The translations under genes and the position numbers were made by a program. Below, piece by piece: positions 1-11,755 of a stretch of DNA of 64,000 bases. Position 1 is the stretch's first letter. Each line of letters starts with the position of its first letter. Source of the stretch: Hydractinia symbiolongicarpus (lineage: Eukaryota; Cnidaria; Hydrozoa; Anthoathecata; Hydractiniidae); assembly GCF_029227915.1 (NCBI RefSeq), contig NC_079886.1, positions 19,878,501-19,942,500 on the forward strand, in the 5' to 3' direction. The notes under the pieces were generated by a model. It was not told the DNA's origin. It saw only the letters and a program-made list of their open reading frames with translations, and did not search any database.

Positions 1-1083
1 AACTATGGGTCGTGTTAAGCAATTCTTGTCAGAACTTGGTCTGTATTTAACTTAAAACAATGGTGTACATTAAATTGCTATAGCGAAGACAAAGCAAAAC
101 TCTTAAATTTTCTTTAAGGTTTTACTTTACCCTAACACGACCTGGGATTTAAAGCAATATAGCTTTTGGTAATTTTGACTTTTGGTAAATTGTAGCGGAC
201 ATTTCTTTAAGGTCTCAGCGGTCACCGCTATAGGGAGGTTCCACTGAGACATTTTTGTCTCTTGCAGTAGTGAAAAGCGTGTTCCCATTGTTTTTAGCAA
301 TTCTTTTTTCTGTGTTTTGTACCTTTGCTTTTCTTATAGACTGTCTATATACCTCTAATTTACAAATCACAATTTATAAACAAACGCACCATGGGAAAAA
401 TTCACTCCACAATTTAAAAAACTTTTCTTACAACTCTATGATACCAGCTTTTTCAATTCTTTACACAGACCGCTATAAAGGTGCCAGCATAAATTTCTTC
501 GAGTTTATATTACAAACCACTCTAGGATGTTATCACGTGTCTTATTTCTCGCTTACTTCCATGTATGTCTTTGTCATCAAACAAATTTCTTGTTCGTTAA
601 TAATTACCGTTTTCGAATTAAAGCCACGTCGAAGTTTACCACTTTAGAACGACTGAGGTCAGCGCAAAGTTGAAGATACCGCCTGCTGGTTAAACAAAGT
701 CCATCCTTCTTTCCTCATATCACTTTTTTATGTTGTGATTATTTTTCGATCTTTATAAAATATATCAATTGAGTAGAGGTGTCTCAACTTGAAAATAAAA
801 GATCTAGATTAACTACGACATTTCTTGGTTTACCTTTCGCTTTTAAGTTTTAGAACTTATTGTTCCTAAAGTTTTACGGCCAAATAATGCCGGTAACGCA
901 ATCAAAAACATAAAAACAAGGAGTGGTATACAGCTTATGCGGTATATGCAAACATAGACACGTGGTTGACTGCAATCTCACAGCTTTGTGTTTTTTATTC
1001 CTGAAACCACCACTTTACAAAACATTACTAAAATCGTGCTCATCCTAGTCTTCGTCAAGGAGATTAAAAGAGACTTTGCCTCT
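1..1083. other. Non-coding AT-rich stretch
   Basis: I see no gene here. The open frame at 255-647 lacks an ATG start and has no recognisable domain. A short imperfect inverted repeat links GGTCGTGTTAAG near position 8 with CCTAACACGACC near position 130, which could be the worn ends of a small foldback element. The rest is AT-rich single-copy-looking sequence. Confidence 0.5.
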
Positions 1084-2094
1084 TCAATGTCGATTTGTTT
1101 GGTCAATAAATGGGTTGATTTCCTTCTTATTATCCGGATTATTGATCACCAAGTGTGTTTGATCTTTTAAAAGATCTTTACCTGTTGCAGAAGGTTGGTT
1201 TTGTTTGAAACAGTGAAGTGTGCCATCTTTACTTCCAGCTTTTGAAAAAATCAACATTGAGATCCAGGGATATCTTTCTTCATGCCACAAAATCCATTTA
1301 ACAACTATGTGCCTGGGGACGAGCTTCATGTTTCTTGCCTCAGTATTTTGGAGAATACTTTTAGCGAGCCACTCATCATATATTTCAGAAATGGAACCTT
1401 TAAAGGATTTATTTCAGCAAACATCCGGGACCGCCTTAATGTATTTTGCACGTTCGCCTGATACAAGAGCACTTTCATCCTTAATGTTCTGATTACTTCC
1501 TTACATCACTCTATTGGAAGCTGCTCATTCATCAAACCATTAGCAGATGATGCCACGACACATTTTGTTTTAAATTCTTTATTCAATACAGCTGATTCCC
1601 GTTTGGCACCAGCAAAGACAATGAATGGCATCAACTTTCTGCTGTTCTGGCGGTAAGCCACACACTGACTCAAGCGTTTTCGTGACCAGTAGTTTTCAGT
1701 ATAACACCTTTCTGCCCAGTTTAATTAACTGTTGCACTGCCCACCCTGTCAGCCCAACAGGTGTTTCATTTATTGCAATGATATCAAAACGGCTGAAATC
1801 AGTTCAACCACGACTCTCAGAGTGTTATCTTCACCACACATCTCATCGAATCGTGACTTGGCTTTAACATGATGAGCTTCTAAAAAATTCGCGAAGACTT
1901 TTGCTACGTTTCTCTGAAATCCAATTTAACAGCTCTTCTTCTAAATGTTCATCAGTTAATTTTCTACCTGCCCCATTGAGTCGTTGACGTTTAGCTTTCA
2001 TTGTTAAATCCTTGTCTTTGTTTTGAAACCAACTCTTTTTACACCAATGCTGAATTTTATTGCTGCATTTCTGTTTGAATTTGATTTTGCACAC
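1084..2094 (-). pseudogene. Broken pogo/CENP-B-like (DDE_1) transposase remnant
   Basis: Reading the minus strand from 2094 downward, the pieces of a pogo/Tigger-type transposase appear in the right order. First comes a CENP-B-type helix-turn-helix stretch (RLNGAGRKLTDEHLEEELL, about 2000-1930). Then comes the start of the DDE domain (IIAINETPVGLTGW, about 1785-1745), the conserved core (IVFAGAKRE, then KCVVASSANGLMNEQL, about 1625-1525), and a C-terminal piece with the CFKQNQPSATG-like motif (about 1205-1175). The pieces lie in different frames and are separated by stop codons, including a TGA just after the NEQL segment, so the gene is dead. This family catalyses cut-and-paste transposition into TA sites. 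I could not find its terminal repeats, so the element edges are unknown. Confidence 0.7.
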
Positions 2095-2162
2095 TTTATT
2101 TTTTGCTTTTTAAATTCCATAGAATAGAAGTTAAGCTTGGGGCAAATCGATAAACATTCTCG

Positions 2163-2250
2163 GTCAACATTCTCGTCAACATTTTAAGCAACATGTTGAT
2201 ACGATTTGCTATATCCCCCCGTCAACATTCTCGTCAACATTTTGAGCAAC
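2163..2250. repeat. Short direct repeat pair
   Basis: A block of about 29 bases beginning GTCAACATTCTCGTC and ending AGCAAC occurs twice, at about 2163-2191 and 2221-2250, with one visible difference. It sits just upstream (minus-strand sense) of the pogo-like remnant and may be part of that element's subterminal region, but this is a guess. Confidence 0.5.
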
Positions 2251-2522
2251 TACATTCTACTGAAACGTGGCTATTCATTCTATTTTTTCAAAATGGCGGA
2301 GAAGGAAGCTGCAGCATGTTCATGCCCATCTCCTCTTTTATTTCAGAGAGAGCTTTTTCCCTGACATCTCTTTTTGAGTAGCTTCGCTCAGAAATGTCCC
2401 AGAGACAGGGTCTTTCTTCGTACAGGTCAATCAGTTTCTCGACTAATTCATCGTTTTATTTAAATTTTTGTTAACCAGGAGTTGTAGTTGCAGGATCAGC
2501 CAAAGCAGTAGCCAGGAGACCC

Positions 2523-2580
2523 AGCGTAATTTTTCTTACCACCGGGAAATCGGAGTAGTTAAGGTGGGAAAAATTACGCT
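2523..2580. repeat. 58-bp foldback (inverted repeat)
   Basis: The 18-base arms AGCGTAATTTTTCTTACC (2523-2540) and the complement of 2563-2580 agree at 16 positions around a 22-base spacer. No coding potential is visible. It is probably a minimal MITE or a remnant of one. Confidence 0.6.
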
Positions 2581-3229
2581 GCCATACTATCGCCAATCTT
2601 TATATCATACTGTGAAAGTTGCAGTTCTTTGACAATTCACGAAATTACAACGTGGTAAACTATTTACATGGTTCTCTAGAACAAATTGTTAATGATAGAT
2701 TTGCAGTGGAAAAACATCATTATAAACGGAAGGTACTGTAGAGAACAATTACCCAGAGCATTGCGAGACATGCCAAAACAAAATTTTAGCGAGATTAAAA
2801 CAAGACTTAGTTAGTGCTGCGGAACCGTTTCTTGATGTCTAAAAACACCATTGCTGCTGACAATAAGAAGGGGAAGCAGAAAGAAATGTTACCAGGACGT
2901 AGTATGGATAAGTATGAAATGGAAAGGCAACTATGAATTCTTTGAATGTAAAACGGTGAAAAATCAATAAAATTTAGGTGAAAAAATCGGTAATAACTAA
3001 AACACATATATGTCGAAACCATTGCGATATCTGAGCTCAGAGATATGCATTATGCAACAACAGCTTTGGGCATCTTCTCCACGCATATGACAGGATTTTT
3101 ATCACTCATTAATAGCATCTTTTAGTTTCATGTCTGCCACCACATGCACTATATACTTAGAAAGGACGAAAGTACCCACGCCTTTATATGATGAAATCAC
3201 TGAGAGATGCAAGGTAAGTAAAATTGAAT

Positions 3230-3545
3230 ACCGAAAGGTAGTCTTTTTACAGTGCCTATCGGGACTACCTTTCATGAGTTTTTATTACTACCTTTCGTGA
3301 GTCAGATTTACTCTTTTTAGAGAGTCAAAATTATACACAATTGTGAGTAAGAATTACGACGTTAGGTAGTCATTCGTAAATGACGATCTTTCGTGAGTCA
3401 GGTTGACAAACTTTAGTAAGTCGAATATACTCAGGTCAAGTAGTAATTTCTACTACCGTGGTGAGTCTTTTGACTACCGTTACCTAGTCCTAATGACTGC
3501 TGTTACCTAGTCCAAATGACTGTCTTTACCTAGTTTATGACTACC
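3230..3545. repeat. Degenerate GTAGTCA/TGACTAC-type repeats, left cluster
   Basis: This stretch repeats short related words: GGTAGTC, GACTACC, TTACCTAGTC and TTCGTGAGTCA, in both orientations and irregularly spaced. A second cluster with the same words lies at 8550-8715. The two clusters sit about 1.1 kb and 1.5 kb outside the two ends of the 812-codon transposon-like gene at 4643-7081. That is the arrangement expected of subterminal repeats of one DNA transposon. I could not identify the exact termini. Confidence 0.45.
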
Positions 3546-4642
3546 TTACCTAAAGTTGGTGAAAAGAATACATTGGTAAAAGTTTTTTCTAGTAAAGTAT
3601 AACATTGAAAGAAAAAATATATGCATAAAAATAGGAATCTTTCATAGAATAAAGAAGTTACAATGTTAATGTTAAAAGTTTCTTCGGAATAATTAAAAAA
3701 TAAATATATTATATACATGCATAAAAATAGGAATCTTTCATGGAATATGATACAATTTTAAGGATACATGAAACACCAAAATCGTTATTTTTGTCAATTT
3801 TTTGATTTTTATATCATTGGAAAGCTTATAATTCATAGAATATTTATTTTAAATGTGTTTTTTTCTTAAAAATAAATTGTTAAGATATTTTCACAGTGTG
3901 AAGGTAAAAAGAACAACAGAGAAGCTCGAAAAGCAACTTTTCGATATAAATTCAGAACTAGACCCTAAAAAGCCAAACCCAGACACTATTTTAGTACTCA
4001 ATTGGAGTAGATTTAAATGGTGTGATTTTTTGCGATAAGCTTTAAATGCCTGTACCTTTTAGACTCGAGAGTTGGCAACTCAAAAAATGTGTTCGATAAT
4101 TTTTTATGTTTTCCCAGTTTATTATTTTATGACAACAATAACACTATTCGATAGGAAATTTATGTGGCTATCAGAAAATATATACTTTTATTTCGCAGTT
4201 TAGGAAATATAGACACTCTTCTCAACATGGGTAATATGTTTCATGTATCCTTAATATAAAAATTATCTACGGCATAATTGAAAAATAAATGATATACACT
4301 AATATAATAATCTATATACTAATCTGCAATAAATACTTTTGGAACAATTTTACTAATTAGCCCTTTTGGTCATTTATTAAACAGACTTTATTATCCCGAT
4401 AATGCAACAAGTAAATTTTAGATATACCATTAAAGTTTGCTAAATAGTGAATTTTAATTACTTTAACCAAAGTCACAAAATGTCAATAGTAAAACTAACA
4501 AACAAAAAACACCTTCTCAATTTACTCCAAAAAAAGTAGGAACACAGTATTATTAAGCATACTCTCTTTCTTCTAACATTTTTAAACTATTATCTTAACA
4601 TTTTATATACAACATAACAAAAAAGTTGTAGATTATTATATA
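3546..4642. other. Non-coding stretch with a local direct repeat
   Basis: No gene is supported. A 30-base block beginning TGCATAAAAATAGGAATC occurs at about 3622-3651 and again at about 3718-3747 with a single change. A related AT-rich word recurs near 4260. If the flanking repeat clusters mark a transposon, this is its internal 3' non-coding part. Confidence 0.5.
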
Positions 4643-7081
4643 CTATTTGGTGCATAGAATGTAGTGATGAGGAGGCATAAACATTTCCTCCAAATGATAA
4701 ATACCCAGAGGGTGGTAATCATGAAAATCATCAACCCTGACTAACGCATACACATCAGGAATTCTTTTCATGGAAAATGAATTGACATGTTTAGCAAAAG
4801 ATAATACTTCCAACTTGTTGCACATAAGATAGGGTATATCATGTACAATAAAAACAGATATAATCTCACCAAATTCGACCTTGCCAGCAAAACATGATAA
4901 AACTACAGCATCTCCACTGTAGTATTTTTGGCCCTGATGAGTAACGCCACGCGCCTCACTGATAGACTCACCAAAAATCGAACACTTTTTATTTATTAAA
5001 TCAAAAAACTTCTCTGGTAACGAGGACACCAGAACTTCCTTTAATCCAACGACTTCTATAGCTGATGAAAAATAAAAATCTTCTTTATGTTCTAAATACA
5101 TCAGCATTTGGTGGTGTACAGCCATAGATTTGCATAAATTTATTGTATTTCGTGATGCAGCTACACAAGACTTCAAGTAGCCATTCTTTGATTCGAACCG
5201 CAACGTCTTCACAAGAGGACCAAATAGACGAATATTCATTGGATAGTGAGTGATAAAATGTGCTTTAGGTTTGATTGAGTCATCTGGAAATATTGTAAGA
5301 AATGTTTCGAAAAAAAATTTGATTTCTTCCTCAAGTTTACATAACTCTTCCTCATTAAAAGATGGTGCACACAGCCTTTCAACTATATCTAGAAAATGAA
5401 TGAAGCACATCCATGCAGCATTATCATGATCTATATCATTGCCAATCATTAATGGAAACAAGCGAAGCAAGTTCCACATTTCACATGCTGTTTGTTTAAA
5501 TCTTAATTGGGTTAAAGGTCGATCTGCATATGGAAATTCATTTATCTTTTTGTTGATGTGTGGTATTGTTAACAATTTATCTTTCAAAAAAATAACAACC
5601 AGCATTGAAACAAAATCCACAGCAAAACCCTCAAAAATATCATGTGCAATATCTCCAGGACAACCAGTAGTTATATGAAAATATTTTAACTGGTTCAGAA
5701 CTGACCTTTCCTTGATACCATACAATTTTGTCAGTTCTGGATTTTTTTCTACTTCCAGTACTTGTGCATCGTATGCCTCCTTGGTTCTCAAAATATCATG
5801 GCAAGTCATATCACAAATTCTTGACTTCACACGATTACATACGCGACAAAATCTTTCCACAGTGGAAAAGTTCTGATAATATCCGCCAATAGCATGGGCA
5901 GCAAGGTTATCTGCTACAAGCATCGAAAGAGATCCAAAAAACTTTATCAAAGATTGATCAAATTCAATCTCAATTCCAAATTCTTCTAACTTCTTGATGT
6001 CTTCAATGCAGGGATTTAATACTGTCTTATATCCATATTTTTTTACTAACGATGCATTACACAACAAAGCTAGCTGAATGTCTTTCAATCTTGATCGGTG
6101 CTCTGGTTTTAAATTTCCCAATATAAAATAAAATCCTGAAACTTTACATTTATGTGTTTTATTCCCAAGAGGGTTGGCAACTTGGAAATCATCATGATAT
6201 AAGACTATTTGTAGTGCATTTGGCTTATGAGAAAATAGGGAATTAGCTTGATGCAATGATCCATCAGAAAAGCGATTCAATCTTCCATTCTGACATTCCA
6301 CTGTCACCGGCTGTAAAACTTCACCCAACACATCTTCATGGCATAACATACTTTTCAATGTCTCGAAAATGGGGACATATTGCATGGTTTCTTTTGAACC
6401 ACTGTCACTGTAACCAAGAAAAACTTCACTGGGGGCCACATACTCAGGCTTTTTTGCAACAAAATTAGTCAAGACTGTCCCATTTCGGAATCTATCAAGC
6501 GATTTTTTGAAAGGACTTTCACAATCAAGAAATATTTTTGTCTCTTCATGAATTAAGGGTCCAGGATTATCATATAGTGAATTAACAATTTGCTTTTTGT
6601 GCACTTCTCTATCAATGCAAAGAATATTGCACACTTTTTCACAAATGAATGAAACAGCGTTTTGAGTTACATAATACCTTTCTCTGAGTTCGACTAGTAT
6701 ATCAGCAATGATTGAATCGAAATCAAGTGACAGTGGTGAACATTCAGATACATCATCAAAACAGGTATCCTCCAATTCAACCTCATTAGCATCTTTTTTG
6801 ATGAGTGTCTCATAATTTACATCATCTTCAGTCTGCTTTGAAGTACCCACTGCTTCAGGAAAATCAGTTGTATACCTTTTCATATGATTAAGGTAAAAGT
6901 TTCCATGTTTTAATTTCAGATGTCTCAGAAAACTTTTCTCATTTCTGAATTTTTTTATGCAACTGGAAACGCCACAAACAACAGCAAACTTTTGAGATAA
7001 TGAATGGAAATCCCACATATGTTTAATAAGCCACTTAAAACAAACTGAAGTGTGCTCACAAAATTGACAATTGTATTTCAT
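4643..7081 (-). CDS. Transposon-derived C2H2 zinc-finger protein, 812 aa
   Basis: This is an intact frame from an ATG at 7081 to a stop at 4643. Two C2H2 fingers open it: C5-x2-C8-x12-H21-x4-H26 and C36-x4-C41-x12-H54-x4-H59. A long domain follows with the blocks LYHDDFQVANPLGNK, FYFILGNL, CRVCN and GCPGDIAHDIFEGFA. I recognise this layout from large families of uncharacterised, often multicopy proteins in cnidarians and fish. The H-D-x-x-E-G block resembles one seen in CACTA/EnSpm-like transposases, so a mobile-element origin is likely. The exact superfamily is my inference, and I did not locate the catalytic acidic residues with certainty. The frame is unbroken, so the copy is either young or kept by selection (domesticated). 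Similar repeat clusters flank it at 3230-3545 and 8550-8715. Confidence 0.75.
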   Translation of the reverse strand: MKYNCQFCEHTSVCFKWLIKHMWDFHSLSQKFAVVCGVSSCIKKFRNEKSFLRHLKLKHGNFYLNHMKRYTTDFPEAVGTSKQTEDDVNYETLIKKDANEVELEDTCFDDVSECSPLSLDFDSIIADILVELRERYYVTQNAVSFICEKVCNILCIDREVHKKQIVNSLYDNPGPLIHEETKIFLDCESPFKKSLDRFRNGTVLTNFVAKKPEYVAPSEVFLGYSDSGSKETMQYVPIFETLKSMLCHEDVLGEVLQPVTVECQNGRLNRFSDGSLHQANSLFSHKPNALQIVLYHDDFQVANPLGNKTHKCKVSGFYFILGNLKPEHRSRLKDIQLALLCNASLVKKYGYKTVLNPCIEDIKKLEEFGIEIEFDQSLIKFFGSLSMLVADNLAAHAIGGYYQNFSTVERFCRVCNRVKSRICDMTCHDILRTKEAYDAQVLEVEKNPELTKLYGIKERSVLNQLKYFHITTGCPGDIAHDIFEGFAVDFVSMLVVIFLKDKLLTIPHINKKINEFPYADRPLTQLRFKQTACEMWNLLRLFPLMIGNDIDHDNAAWMCFIHFLDIVERLCAPSFNEEELCKLEEEIKFFFETFLTIFPDDSIKPKAHFITHYPMNIRLFGPLVKTLRFESKNGYLKSCVAASRNTINLCKSMAVHHQMLMYLEHKEDFYFSSAIEVVGLKEVLVSSLPEKFFDLINKKCSIFGESISEARGVTHQGQKYYSGDAVVLSCFAGKVEFGEIISVFIVHDIPYLMCNKLEVLSFAKHVNSFSMKRIPDVYALVRVDDFHDYHPLGIYHLEEMFMPPHHYILCTK

Positions 7082-7784
7082 TTTTCTGTTTGCTTCTATA
7101 AAACATAATATTTTTCAGTTTCAAAATTACAAAAACATATATATATATATACTTTTTGATTGTAGTAAAGCACACAAAAATGTTGTATTTATATCTTGCT
7201 TGGAAACCTACGAGAACTCATAAAAACACAGAATTTATGTCAAAGAATAATATAACGAAGCCCTATGTTCAATGATATTTTGTTCAAAATAGCATCTTTC
7301 TAAGTAATTACATTGCCTAATTTATCACAAATGTTTTACTTGTTTTTTATTGGTAATTATTTAGGACATTAATTATTAAACACTGGTGGCCTCCTTCAGA
7401 ATAGTCTTTGACTAATAGGTGTCTCCTATCAATTAGTCATTTTTGTAACAAAATATTTATTATTATTTATTTATTTATTTAGTTTTACATTGTACCTGAC
7501 TTATTGATAAATAAATATTACTACTACTACACTACTAGCTAGAGCTAGCTATAGGTATGAAAAAATTCCACCAGGAGAACCTAGCTAGCTAATATCAAAA
7601 CAAGTGACAAGGGGGAATAAAACATGCAATAACTTTGTACGCAACTTATAAAAGATATGCCCATGCAATACAGATGTTTAAAAAATACTAAAGTAATTAA
7701 AATAATAATTATCCAAATCCATACCAAAAGGATTGAGCTTCCGATCAACAAATCTACAAAACTGCTCTAACAAATTTGCAACAT

Positions 7785-7870
7785 CGTCCCCAGGACCTGT
7801 TAGGCTTTTTTATTTGAACAGCCTTGTTCAGGCCGTCTAAATATGAAAAGCCTATCAGGTCCTGGGGACG
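7785..7870. repeat. 86-bp foldback with CGTCCCCAGG ends
   Basis: The arm CGTCCCCAGGACCTG... (7785-7809) is the reverse complement of 7846-7870 with one mismatch, and pairing continues imperfectly inward. The terminal word resembles the arms of the foldback at 63467-63532. Single-arm look-alikes occur near 20513 and 38785. It is probably a short non-autonomous element that folds into a hairpin. Confidence 0.7.
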
Positions 7871-8485
7871 AGGTTGACATTTTTGCAGAAAAATCCTGGC
7901 AAAATTTGATTATTGTTTTGTCTCGCTTATTTTGATCTATCTTTGCAATCAATCAAAACTATATTGGGAAACGAGTTGTCACATGCTAATTTCATCCAAT
8001 GAATAGCGTGCGCCATTGTTCGAATTACCGGGAAAACTTCATCCCCGGCCCTTTTTCTTTCAGTGCACAAGAAATGGCCCCAGTGTTATTTTGAGAGTAT
8101 CTTGAGGCCAAACGCTCACAAGTTAGTGCGGAAATTTTATAAACGCCCGATATCAATATATATGTACTGATATATGTATACTAACGGAGAACTGGGTGAG
8201 AGTATTGGACGAAGTTTCAACCAAACATCACGTTCAGATGGTTAAATGGGCATTTTTAATTTTCAAAATTCGCAGTTAACCCTTGTGATGCGGCCTGTTT
8301 GTGGAATGACCCTTTTTTTTCAGTGAACAAATAAATTAGCTTCGCAAAACTTGAGCTGCGGTTATGGTCGTAGCGGCCTACTGGGCGAGGGGGGCGCATG
8401 TCCCCTCCAAAATTTTTGTCGACCATGGTTAAGATTTGATAGATTTATGCTATGCTTTTTTACCAATCTAGGAGGTTAAAATCCC

Positions 8486-8540
8486 AAATCCCCCCCCCCA
8501 AAAAAATAAATAAATAAATAAATAATAATAAAATAAAATT
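8486..8540. repeat. Poly-C / AAAT microsatellite
   Basis: A run of about ten C is followed by A and by repeated AAAT/AATAA units. It is simple sequence with no other meaning visible. Confidence 0.7.
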
Positions 8541-8549
8541 TCAGCTTTC

Positions 8550-8715
8550 TATGACTAACTTTATTGACTATCTAATGTAGTCAAAATGACTACGTTGAAG
8601 GGAGTCATTTTTTCTCAACGTGCAGTGACTACGTTAAGATAGTCACAATACCACTTTTTGACTATCATAGGTCGTATTTCAGTAATGACTACCTGAACCT
8701 AGTCAGTATGACTCA
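8550..8715. repeat. Degenerate GTAGTCA/TGACTAC-type repeats, right cluster
   Basis: Words such as TGACTACGTT, AACGTAGTCA, GACTATC and CCTAGTCA recur here in both orientations. They share the TGACTAC and CCTAGTC cores with the cluster at 3230-3545 on the other side of the 812-codon gene, which suggests paired subterminal repeats of a single element of about 5.5 kb. Confidence 0.45.
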
Positions 8716-11598
8716 ATGAAATTTCTCAGATGATGGATTTATTCGATGTCATAACCCCTAATCTATATTAGGGTTTGCCGAGATTTGTAGCAAGAGCAAA
8801 CTGTACAAATTTACAAACTTTGATTCCTCATCAATAGGGATTATGCGAAGTTCATCACACCCTAAAGCTAAGCCCTTACTCCAAAAGTTTGACAAAACAT
8901 AGTAAAGGTGTAATAGAATGCACTGCACCCATCCATAGATTCCAGGCACAAGTATCAGCCTCTCTGATCAGCTTATTATCAGATATTTATGCAGCGAGAC
9001 ACATACTGCTACAAGTAGATGTCAATGTACCTTCAGAAATAGCAAGAACAAGTGAAGAAGCTCTTGCCACAATCTGGAAGGTAGACATACAAAGAGCCTT
9101 GTAAGAAGTGATATCTCTGTCACTGACCATAGAGAACAAAGACCCTCATGGTCCGTTACAGTAAGCAAAACGATGTCATTTTTCCAGAGATTCTCCGTCT
9201 CCTTTTGATCTAGAACTAACTGGACTGAATAGGAAAACAACCATAGTGACAAAAAATGGCAAAAGTATTGAGTATAACGTAACACCTTAAACGCAAATGA
9301 ACTGCAGACTACAATGTACTTGTCGTATGAAGAGACCTCTACTTTTGCCAAAGTTTAAACGCAAAATCTTATCAAAAAGGTACGATACGGGTGCTAAAGA
9401 TAAAGATGTGAAGTTAAAGTTTGGTATAGGCATATTCGCCGCCTACAAGAATACCTTTTGTATCCCTCTAGGGAGAATGGTCAAGCTTACTAGAAAACCG
9501 TCTTTCTATCAATCAGGGAAGTATGATGGGTTGAATATCGCTTTCCATTTGTGCCGTATCGGCATGTGATCAAAGATTCAGCTGCTCCAGTTTCAACAGC
9601 TGTCAGAACTGCTGACGAAGTCTATAAAATTAACAATATTTCTCTGAGTTTGACCGAGGAAAGTTACATTCCTAAGAAGGAAGATGCTAACTGCAAGACT
9701 TCTTCTGTTCATAGATCCTAAAAAGTGAAAATATACTCAAGCGTTTTACAACATAAAACCGATAAAGGTTTTTATCATTGTGAAACAGAGATCTAGTGAA
9801 CTTCACTTACATGCGAAGCTTTCTAAAGACCATTTCGATCAAATATTGTTTCTACAGTGACAATAGCACGAGAGACGGCGATGTATAACAAAATGAGAAA
9901 AAAGCCCTGGGATCGAGGTTGGACAATTCTTAGGAAGAAAACGTAGGGGCAATTGACGAAGTTGTGAATCAAATTGCTTGTTATTCAAAAATTGTAGAAA
10001 TAACACAAAAAAATCAAATCTGCAAAAAACGACACAACAAGAATTACCTGAAAATATTCCAAGAGCGATGGTATTTGCAAATGTATAAACAAATCTGGGG
10101 GTAGTCAAGTCTATAAGCACAAGAAACAAAGATTTCTGTGCAAATAGACAAAAAGGAAGAGGTATCTACGAGCATACGTTAATAACTCTGAGCATAGGAA
10201 ACAAGGGAAGTAACTTAGTACTACGAAGTACCTTGCAATATCATTCTGTTACGGGAGCCTATTAATGCAAAATCCATTCAAAAGATGTCATGAAAGAAAT
10301 ATGGTTCAACTTGGTTTATAGATCATAAAGTAACAAACAAAGTATCGAGATAATCGCGAAAATCACTAAATTTCCCTTATGAGTATGCATTCGTACGTTA
10401 TTCCGCACAGTTTATTATGGAGTATGCAGAGCAAGTTAAACTGATTCATTTTATTTCGCTTTCCTATGTTAAAATGAGAGTAATAAATATTTTAGATTCT
10501 TAAGTATGTCGGAAAAAGTAACTGACAAGAAAGCCAGTGTACTAAGTTTTTGCAAAAAAAAATTTCTAGTAGCGCTTTGAACATTGTTTCAACCCCTCTT
10601 TTACCAACCCACAATTAAGTACTTCTTTTCTTCTGGAGATTATATAAACAGTTTGCGTGCAGTTCTTCCCAGCGAAAAAAATATATATATATCATCTTAA
10701 GAGAATCTTCATCAAGTTTTGCTGGGGACCTTATTAGCCTTAGGGTCTTCTAGCCGACTAGGACATACATAAAGACCCTAGACTTAAGTCTACCACTGTT
10801 TCTCGAAACCAGTCAATAATCTCTTCTCTCGCGGGTGGTCATTTTAACGTAACCATCTCAAAAAAAGCCTAAATCTGCTTGATTTTGTATGCGCTGTTGT
10901 TCCTGCTGAGACGTTAGGTAATAAACTGATGCGCGTAGCTGCTGCGTGGTAGTTATGTGTACTATATGCACTGGAGTTAACTACTGTTGACAGTGTGTTT
11001 TGTCTGCTTCAGTTCTTCCTTCTTTTTCTTCATCGGTGCTGCTAACTTGTGACTTGTGCTGGTCTCCCAGCAAATTGAAGACTTCTTTCTACTACATGTT
11101 TCGAAAAAGTTTATATTTTCGAGGCAAATTTAACGAGCACGTTTCAGAAAAACTGAAGACTTGCAAAAAATCAGTAAACGAGGTAAAGCAAGGTTCCCTG
11201 AGGCGCTAATTAGCATAAACTAACGCTAAAAAATAGTGCTTACTAGCGCCCAGCATTAAAACTACCTGTCTTGAAGCTAGCGCTGCTAAATGGACTCAGA
11301 AGAAATATACGGAAATGTATAAGAATTGTATATTCTTTAGATGTGTCCGCATGTCTCCACTAAGATGTGAGCATTTGCCTCGACTAGTAGTTCCTCTTGT
11401 TGAAAAGAATACAACCAAATAAAGAATACCTATTTTTGCGTTAAAAATTAGAGTTGTAATTGAGATATTTAGCGATAGGTGAATCCTAGCAATCATTGAG
11501 TTTTTCCTTTCGAATTGAAAAATCCACAATGAGTATAATTATTTCCAAAAAGGCTGTAGTAAATTACAGTGTCCCTAAAGATCCAGTCTAAAAAATAC
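8716..11598. other. Long non-coding or decayed stretch
   Basis: I see no supportable gene. Two modest open frames on the plus strand (8889-9104 and 9297-9569) lack recognisable domains, and stops lie between them. They could be remains of a decayed element, but nothing identifies it. A small hairpin (TTAGGGTCTT pairing with AAGACCCTAG) lies at about 10739-10782. An AT run occurs near 10679-10692. Confidence 0.4.
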
Positions 11599-11755
11599 TG
11601 ACGTCAAAAAAAGAATGGTACCTAATTTCAAGAGGATTTAAAATAAATTGTAATTTTCCTCACTGTATAGGAGCAATTGACTGCAAATATATTTGCATCA
11701 AATGCCCCAAAATGACAGCATCATGTTAATACAACATTCACTTGCCCATATTGAA

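Larger units (their letters stand above)
7082..8549. other. Non-coding stretch upstream of the zinc-finger gene
   Basis: No gene is visible. It contains a short AT dinucleotide run (about 7137-7152), TTA/TTTA-rich simple sequence near 7460-7490, the 86-bp foldback at 7785-7870 and a C-run followed by an AAAT-rich microsatellite near 8486-8530. Promoter elements of the minus-strand gene would lie just above 7081, but none stands out. Confidence 0.5.

Noticed and set aside
255-647. 130-codon open frame
   Set aside because: It starts at TTG, has no recognisable domain and no splice or promoter context. It is likely chance.
1220-1867. Plus-strand open frames
   Set aside because: They overlap the minus-strand pogo-like transposase remnant, whose family motifs explain the sequence.
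8889-9569. Two plus-strand open frames that might be a decayed gene
   Set aside because: No motif was recognised, stops lie between them and no exon boundaries join them, so I do not call a gene.
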